Assembly (NCBI GenBank): GCA_946886475.1
Contig: CAMPIQ010000004.1
Location: 1-64,000, forward strand
Length of the DNA: 64,000 nucleotides
Source: an uncultured Chitinophagales bacterium
GTDB lineage: Bacteria; Bacteroidota; Bacteroidia; Chitinophagales; Chitinophagaceae
Direction of reading: 5' to 3'
Shown here: positions 58,487 through 64,000 of the stretch, in pieces
Position numbering within the stretch: position 1 is the stretch's first letter
Layout of the letters: each line of letters begins with the position of its first letter
Notes under the pieces: generated by a model
What the model was told of the DNA's origin: nothing
Database searches by the model: none
Seen by the model: the letters and a program-made list of their open reading frames with translations, nothing else
Position numbers and translations under genes: made by a program

Positions 58487-60292
58487 ATGTCACACCCTCT
58501 GTTCAGACGTAAGCCGTTCCATGATATCATGGATGATAAACAGGATGCTGAATCTCATAAACATGGATTGAGCCGTGTGCTTACTGTGCGGGACCTGACA
58601 TTTTTTGGAATAGCCGCCATTATTGGTGCCGGCAGTTTTAGCAGTCTTGGTGGTGCGGTATATTCCGGCGGACCAGGGGTAGTTATATTATTCATCATCT
58701 GTGGTGTAGCCTGCGCATTCACTGCTTTTTGTTATGCCGAATTTGCCAGCCGCATTCCCGTTGCCGGAAGCGCGTATACTTATGCATATGCTTCATTTGG
58801 TGAATTATTCGCCTGGATCATAGGTTGGGCATTGTTGATGGAATATTCCATTGGTAATATTTATGTAGCGTTTTCATGGAGCGATTATTTTACTTCATTT
58901 CTTGAGAAGGTAAATGTGCATGTTCCTGATTTTTTAACCTGCAGTTATGCTGAAGCAAAAAAGACCTTTACAGAATTTTCGGGATTAAATTCCACTGAGC
59001 AGACAGCTTTCATTGACAATAGAAGCAGTGCTGAACTGGTAAATGCCTGGCAAAATGCACCTACCATCGGAAGCCTGAGGTTGATTGCGGATCTGCCTGC
59101 AATTCTGATCAATGTAATGATAACGTATCTGGTTTACAGAGGCATCAGGGAGAGCAGGAACTTCAGCAATATCATGGTTGTACTAAAGCTCTCCATAGTA
59201 TTACTGGTGATAGCTGTTGGAGGGTATATGATCTTTAACCTTGATCTTACTTCCAACTGGTTACCATCCAGTAACACCGGCATCCGTTCATTCATGCCGG
59301 AAGGTTTTGGCGGCGTTATGGGTGCAGTGAGTGGAGTATTCTTTGCATATATAGGATTTGATGCCGTGAGTGTTCTTGCTGAAGAAAGTAAAAATCCGCA
59401 ACGCGACCTGCCTAGAGGAATGATCTGGTCGCTGATAATATGTACCATAGTATATATCCTGTTAACCCTGGTACTTACAGGAGCAGTGGTATATTCAAAT
59501 TTTGCAAATGTTGGAGATCCTTTATCGTTCATATTTGAACCGGAAAACCTCGATATTGGATGGATGCAATTTGTTGTATCCATTGCTGCCGTAATTGCAA
59601 TGACAAGCGTGTTACTGGTATTCCAGATGGGACAACCCAGGATCTGGATGAGCATGAGCCGTGATGGATTGCTGCCAAACAAATTTCAAAAGATCCATCC
59701 CAGGTACAAAACGCCTTCGTTCTCAACCATCATTACAGGCCTGCTTGTAGGCGTTCCCATATTGTTTACAGATAAATCATTTGTATTGGACTTTACTTCC
59801 ATAGGCACGCTGTTTGCTTTTGTGTTGGTTTGTGGAGGGGTACTTCTGATCCCGAGGAGACAAAAAGTAAAAGGTAAATTTCACCTTCCCTATTTCAATG
59901 CAAAATTTATTTATCCCTTACTGATCTTTGGCACAATTGCTTTCCTGGCTTCCAATGAAAAAACATCAGGGTATTTTATAGAATTATTGAATGGTGATTT
60001 TACGGATTACAGCAATGCCGAAAATAGCAATGCCTATTTGTTTCAAACACAGGCGGTAAAAATTGCAACCATTATTTTTTGGCTGGTCACCGTGATACTT
60101 TCTGTTCTTTCATTTATGAAGAATCTTTCTCTGATTCCTTTATTGGGATTGAGTTTTTGCCTGTACTTACTCACAGGAATGTCCGGTTCTAACTGGAAAT
60201 GGTTTGCTATATGGTTTGCCATAGGGCTCGTAGTGTATTTTACCTACGGTTATCGTAAAAGTAAATTGGCAGTACCTGTAGCCGGTAATTAA
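58487..60292 (+). CDS. APC-family amino-acid permease
   Basis: 601 aa with about 12-14 membrane helices. The N-terminal helix region FFGIAAIIGAGSFSSLGG is the APC signature (with the G-S-G-I/F pattern), and GFDAVSVLAEESKNPQRDLP matches the conserved cytoplasmic loop. It resembles cationic amino-acid transporter-like proteins, with a longer C-terminal region. The insertion with NSTEQTAFIDNRSS between helices 3 and 5 is larger than usual. Monocistronic, following the polyprenyl synthase gene. Confidence 0.9.
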   Translation: MSHPLFRRKPFHDIMDDKQDAESHKHGLSRVLTVRDLTFFGIAAIIGAGSFSSLGGAVYSGGPGVVILFIICGVACAFTAFCYAEFASRIPVAGSAYTYAYASFGELFAWIIGWALLMEYSIGNIYVAFSWSDYFTSFLEKVNVHVPDFLTCSYAEAKKTFTEFSGLNSTEQTAFIDNRSSAELVNAWQNAPTIGSLRLIADLPAILINVMITYLVYRGIRESRNFSNIMVVLKLSIVLLVIAVGGYMIFNLDLTSNWLPSSNTGIRSFMPEGFGGVMGAVSGVFFAYIGFDAVSVLAEESKNPQRDLPRGMIWSLIICTIVYILLTLVLTGAVVYSNFANVGDPLSFIFEPENLDIGWMQFVVSIAAVIAMTSVLLVFQMGQPRIWMSMSRDGLLPNKFQKIHPRYKTPSFSTIITGLLVGVPILFTDKSFVLDFTSIGTLFAFVLVCGGVLLIPRRQKVKGKFHLPYFNAKFIYPLLIFGTIAFLASNEKTSGYFIELLNGDFTDYSNAENSNAYLFQTQAVKIATIIFWLVTVILSVLSFMKNLSLIPLLGLSFCLYLLTGMSGSNWKWFAIWFAIGLVVYFTYGYRKSKLAVPVAGN

Positions 60293-60316
60293 AAAGAATG
60301 CAGCTAATTTTACCCC

Positions 60317-61333
60317 ATGAAATTCCAGGTAGGAGACAGGGTGATCGTTTTACATTCAAATGAACAGGGCGAGGTCATTGATATTATAAGCGAAGAAATG
60401 GTAATGGTGGAAGTAAGAGGTGTGAAATTCCCTGCCTATATTGACCAGCTTGATTTTCCCTATTTCAAACAGTTCACGGAGAAAAAGCTTTTTCCTAAAA
60501 AGAAAGAAAAAAAATTCATCGACGATGTAAGAAGGGAGAAAGATCCCAAACGCAAGGTAGTTGACGGCGTATGGCTTTCTTTCTTACCTGTTATGGATAC
60601 AGATGAATTTGGTGATGATGTAGTGGAAGAACTCAAGATCCACCTGGTAAACCATACCTATAGGTCGTACCGCTTTTTTTACAAGCTTCATTTTTTTGGC
60701 CGCTCGGAGTTTGAACTTAAGAACGAAGTGCATCCATTTCAGGATTTTTACATTCACGATGTTCAATTCTCCGATATGAGTGACAGCCCTGCATTCAGCT
60801 TTGAATTCTCACTTCTTCAGCCTGATAAGGACAAGACAGCATTTTTTGAGGCCAGTGTGAAACTAAAGCCCAAACAATTGTTTGCAAAGATCGGGGAGGT
60901 GAAAGAAAAAGGAGAAGCCAGCTTCTCTTATAAATTATTTGATGAATACCCCGACAAGCCCGTTGAGTTACCGCTCGATATAGGCTCCCTTGCCGCCGCG
61001 GGCATTAAGATATACAATGCAAAGGAAGCCCGTAAGCATTTGCCGCCCGCCCGTACTGTTGTAGATCTTCACATTGAGAAATTATCAAACGACTGGAACC
61101 ATCTTACCAATGGCGAAATTCTCGATATTCAATTAAAGGAATTTGAAAAGTGGTATGATCTGGCACTTGCGCATTACCAGTCGCAGTTGATAATCATACA
61201 TGGTGTGGGTAGCGGAAGGTTAAGAGATGAGATACACGATATTCTCAGAATGAAAAAGGAAGTAAAATCTTTTGTTAACCAGTATCATCCTTCCTTTGGC
61301 TATGGCGCAACAGAAATATATTTTCAATACTAG
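60317..61333 (+). CDS. DUF2027 + Smr-domain protein
   Basis: 338 aa. An N-terminal DUF2027-like region (VGDRVIVLHSNEQGEVIDI, then a beta-rich middle of about 190 residues) is followed by a C-terminal Smr domain (about 255-338) with DLHIEKL and the H-G-V-G-S-G-R-L-R motif. Smr domains can nick branched DNA or act on RNA; in MutS2 they are tied to recombination control or ribosome rescue. The function of this fused form is not settled. Its stop is 23 bases from the convergent receiver gene. Confidence 0.88.
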   Translation: MKFQVGDRVIVLHSNEQGEVIDIISEEMVMVEVRGVKFPAYIDQLDFPYFKQFTEKKLFPKKKEKKFIDDVRREKDPKRKVVDGVWLSFLPVMDTDEFGDDVVEELKIHLVNHTYRSYRFFYKLHFFGRSEFELKNEVHPFQDFYIHDVQFSDMSDSPAFSFEFSLLQPDKDKTAFFEASVKLKPKQLFAKIGEVKEKGEASFSYKLFDEYPDKPVELPLDIGSLAAAGIKIYNAKEARKHLPPARTVVDLHIEKLSNDWNHLTNGEILDIQLKEFEKWYDLALAHYQSQLIIIHGVGSGRLRDEIHDILRMKKEVKSFVNQYHPSFGYGATEIYFQY

Positions 61334-61356
61334 GATGCTGCTTTAACCGGCTGATA

Positions 61357-61767
61357 TCAGCTTTTATTTGTTATGCGGCTGCTTGCCATGTCAAGGATCA
61401 CAGAAACCGTTTCCTGTATACCTTCTACTGTGGCAGGCTTTACGAGATATTTATCAGCGCCCGCCCTGTAAGCATAGGCAATATCTTCATTATTGGAGGA
61501 AGTGCTTAATATCAATATGGGAACCGGGTCCAGTCTTTTTTTTGAACGGATGAAATTAACCACATCCCGGCCATGAACCCTGGGAAGATTGAAATCCATG
61601 ACTATGATATGGGGAAGCATTTCTGAGTCTTCAAAGAATTTTACAGCCGCGCTTCCATCTTTCAGCCAGGTAAATTCATATTGAATACCATTCATGTCCA
61701 GGGCATCTCTTAAAATTTCCACATCATCGGCATCATCCTCTATCAAAATAACACTGAACTTTTTCAT
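61357..61767 (-). CDS. Stand-alone response regulator (receiver domain only)
   Basis: 136 aa receiver. Acidic pocket E10-D11-D12, phospho-acceptor D58 (IIVMDFNLPRVHG), switch Ser/Thr in ILSTSSN, and Lys in LVKPAT. Divergent from the CheB-CheR gene with 60 bases between starts, so the two are probably co-regulated and may form one phosphorelay. Confidence 0.9.
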   Translation of the reverse strand: MKKFSVILIEDDADDVEILRDALDMNGIQYEFTWLKDGSAAVKFFEDSEMLPHIIVMDFNLPRVHGRDVVNFIRSKKRLDPVPILILSTSSNNEDIAYAYRAGADKYLVKPATVEGIQETVSVILDMASSRITNKS

Positions 61768-61827
61768 TTTATCACCAATTTTTTCAATGGGTATTTGTAA
61801 ATATAATTCATATTTGTATACTTATTT

Positions 61828-64000
61828 ATGCCTCAAAAAGTTAAGAAACCCTCAGCAGATAATTCATTTAATGGTTATGTAGTTGGTATAGGAGCCTCTG
61901 CAGGAGGACTCGAAGCCATCAATGCTTTTTTTGATAATGTAATGCATCAAACGGGCTGTTCCTTTGTTGTAATTCAACACCTGTCGCCGGATTATAAAAG
62001 CCTGATGTCTGAATTGCTCACCAGGCATACAAAGATGAAAGTGATGGAAGCAACCGATGATATGCCATTGCTGCCCGATCATATCTACCTCATTCCGTCA
62101 AAGAAATACCTTACCATAGAATCAGGAAAATTTCACCTCCGTGAAAAATTGCGATCCCGTCAACCAAGCTCTACCATTGATGTTTTTCTTGAATCACTGG
62201 CAAGAGAAAAAGGCGAAAAAGCAGTAGGTATTGTTTTATCAGGCACAGGAAGCGATGGATCGAAAGGTATTACTGCCATCAAAAATCATGGGGGAATTGT
62301 AATTGTACAGGATCCGTTAACAGCGGAATTTGATGGAATGCCCAACAGCGCACTGGCCACCGGCACAGCTGATCTAGTATTACCTCCTGAAATTATGCCG
62401 GATGAAATGTTGAATTTCATTAGGGAAGCCCCATTGATCCGGTCATTCAATCAGTTGAATAATCAGGAAGAGGGTATCATAGATGATATCCTTATACAAT
62501 TGTACAAAATAACCCAGCAAGATTTCAGCCATTATAAAAGGCCTACCCTAAACAGGCGGATAGCTAAAAGAATGGCGGAAAAGGGTTATAAAAACCTTTC
62601 CGGATATTATAAATATCTCCAGTCAAATAATGAGGAAGCTAAATCCCTGTGCAGCGAATTTTTGATCAATGTCACAAAATTCTTTCGCGACGAGGAAGCA
62701 TTTGAAGTGATCCGTGCAGAAGTGATCCCTTCATTGTTCCTGAATAAAACAGAAGGTGACACCATTAAGGTCTGGGTTGTTGCAGCAAGTACAGGTGAGG
62801 AGGCATACTCACTTGCCATACTGTTTGAAGAGTATATTGAAAGAGAAAAATTGTTTGATGTCACTGTAAAGATTTTTGCCACAGATATAGATAAGCATGC
62901 CATAAATATGGCATCCAGGGGTTATTATTCAGTAGATGCATTGAAGCCTGTAAGCCACGAACGTTTGAAAAAATATTTTGTAAAAGAAAAAGATGGATAC
63001 CGGGTTTCTGCTTCATTGAGAAAATCAGTTGTTTTCGCAAGTCATGACATTGTTAAGGATCCCCCTTTCAGCAAGATCGATCTGCTTACCTGCAGAAATA
63101 TGCTGATCTATATGAATGCCCAGCTACAGAAAAGCATTCTGCAGAAGTTTCATTTTGCCCTGAATGACGACGGCTACCTCTTCCTCGGCAATAGTGAGAA
63201 TACCGGCATTTTAAAAGATGTATTAAAAGACGTTAATAAGAAATGGAAGATCTATAAATGTATCAGCAAAGCAAAAATCGGCGATCATGATACATTCATT
63301 AATCCTGTAAACAGGGCTGGGACATACCTTCCGTCTCCCAAAGCAAAAAATGCCCTGAATCATCTTGCAGAAATTTTCAGGGATACCCTGCTCGATGAAT
63401 ACCAGTATGCGGGAATATTTATTGACAGGGATTTCGAAGTAAAACAGGCCACGGGTGCTTTCAAAAATTTTATAAGCTTCCCTGAGCAGCAATTTAATTT
63501 TAATCTCTTAAAGCTTGTTCCGCCCGATTTGTCAGTTATTCTAAGCACCAGTATAAGGAAGGCAATAAAGGAAAATGAAAAAGTAGTAAACAGAAATGTA
63601 AAGGTGCAATTTGGTAAAACCAAACGCATATTAAATGTTGTTGTAAAACCTTACCTGAATCAGAAGATCTACCTGCAGCCTTTCCTTTTTGTGATCCTCA
63701 GCGAAAATGAGGTGCGAGACCTGCCTGAGCCTGGAAAAATTGACTGGAACAGGAAAGACCTGGTTAATCAAAAAATAGAAGTGCTTGAGCAGGAGCTTTC
63801 TTCTACAAAGGAAAATCTTCAGGCTGTTATTGAAGAAGTGGAATCGGCAAATGAAGAATTGCAATCAAGCAATGAAGAGATAATTTCTGCTAACGAAGAA
63901 TTGCAAAGTACAAATGAGGAGTTGCAATCGCTTAATGAAGAATTGCACACGGTAAATGCAGAGCACCAGCTTAAAATCAAGGAACTCATAGATCTGAATG
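61828..64000 (+). CDS. CheB-CheR fusion with coiled coil (partial, runs off right edge)
   Basis: At least 724 aa, open at the window end. A CheB methylesterase domain (about 15-195) has S24 (GASAGG), H51 (VIQHLS) and D143 (GTGSDG), the catalytic triad. A CheR methyltransferase domain (about 215-470) has FLINVTKFFRD and VWVVAASTGEEAYS (SAM site) and LLTCRNMLIYM. A PAS-like region follows (about 510-640), then a coiled coil (about 651-720) built of repeated NEELQS-type heptads that probably leads to further PAS or kinase domains outside the window. Such fusions usually serve non-flagellar signalling. Start: ATG 61828, divergent from the receiver gene. Confidence 0.93.
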   Translation, partial: MPQKVKKPSADNSFNGYVVGIGASAGGLEAINAFFDNVMHQTGCSFVVIQHLSPDYKSLMSELLTRHTKMKVMEATDDMPLLPDHIYLIPSKKYLTIESGKFHLREKLRSRQPSSTIDVFLESLAREKGEKAVGIVLSGTGSDGSKGITAIKNHGGIVIVQDPLTAEFDGMPNSALATGTADLVLPPEIMPDEMLNFIREAPLIRSFNQLNNQEEGIIDDILIQLYKITQQDFSHYKRPTLNRRIAKRMAEKGYKNLSGYYKYLQSNNEEAKSLCSEFLINVTKFFRDEEAFEVIRAEVIPSLFLNKTEGDTIKVWVVAASTGEEAYSLAILFEEYIEREKLFDVTVKIFATDIDKHAINMASRGYYSVDALKPVSHERLKKYFVKEKDGYRVSASLRKSVVFASHDIVKDPPFSKIDLLTCRNMLIYMNAQLQKSILQKFHFALNDDGYLFLGNSENTGILKDVLKDVNKKWKIYKCISKAKIGDHDTFINPVNRAGTYLPSPKAKNALNHLAEIFRDTLLDEYQYAGIFIDRDFEVKQATGAFKNFISFPEQQFNFNLLKLVPPDLSVILSTSIRKAIKENEKVVNRNVKVQFGKTKRILNVVVKPYLNQKIYLQPFLFVILSENEVRDLPEPGKIDWNRKDLVNQKIEVLEQELSSTKENLQAVIEEVESANEELQSSNEEIISANEELQSTNEELQSLNEELHTVNAEHQLKIKELIDLN

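Noticed and set aside
59134..59682. 182-aa open frame opposite the amino-acid permease gene
   Set aside because: Lies wholly within a well-supported gene on the other strand; composition reflects hydrophobic codons of the permease read in reverse.
1..64000. tRNA, rRNA, CRISPR arrays, insertion sequences or phage genes
   Set aside because: All spacers were scanned by eye for tRNA T-loop motifs, spaced direct repeats, transposase motifs and integrase genes; none were found. A covariance-model search would settle small RNAs.

Overview
The window looks like chromosomal DNA from a Bacteroidota bacterium, most likely family Chitinophagaceae. The evidence is indirect but consistent: promoters with a TAnnTTTG -7 box, a short primary sigma factor without region 1.1, paired outer-membrane beta-barrel TonB-type receptors, a type IX secretion (T9SS) C-terminal sorting domain, DUF4249, DUF3276 (PUR-alpha-like) and DUF3822 proteins, and the Bacteroidota-type GlmU. 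Genes are dense and intact. I see no rRNA, tRNA, CRISPR array, insertion sequence or prophage.

Layout. 1-12 kb: mixed accessory genes on both strands (PhoD-like phosphatase, RRM RNA-binding protein, fatty acid desaturase, a prokaryotic pentameric ligand-gated ion channel homologue, two orphan receiver proteins, a PAS histidine kinase, a KGG stress protein, a GYF-domain membrane protein). 12-18 kb: a carbohydrate cluster made of a GH1-RmlD fusion, UDP-galactopyranose mutase and a glycosyltransferase with overlapping ends, followed upstream by a cytoplasmic GH5-like hydrolase with its own terminator. Galactokinase and aldose 1-epimerase lie next to it. 20-29 kb: ABC exporter, DUF3276 protein, large T9SS cargo protein with its lipoprotein neighbour, glucose-6-phosphate isomerase and threonine aldolase. 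30-35 kb: two tandem paralogous TonB-dependent receptors. 35-48 kb: housekeeping genes (YajQ, L31, GlmU-like, TpiA, L35-L20, arginine decarboxylase, Hsp20, bacilliredoxin, Lgt, primary sigma factor). 48-61 kb: a mostly plus-strand run (DUF4249, TrxB, FolB, DUF3822-RsmD, 5-formyl-THF cyclo-ligase, LpxK, RNase R, polyprenyl synthase, amino-acid permease, Smr protein) with a MATE exporter on the other strand. 61-64 kb: an orphan receiver divergent from a CheB-CheR fusion that runs off the right edge.

How the genes work together. The 12-20 kb block joins galactose entry (GalM, GalK) to galactofuranose formation (Glf) and transfer. The hydrolase-like proteins there lack signal peptides, so they probably act on a cytoplasmic glycoside or as transglycosidases; this cluster is my best candidate for an undescribed pathway. 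Receiver, kinase and CheB-CheR proteins suggest atypical signalling at both ends of the window. Transcription units are marked by clear hairpin terminators. Several promoters sit only a few bases from the start codon, and short intergenic spacers between co-oriented genes often hold GCC-word-rich repeats.
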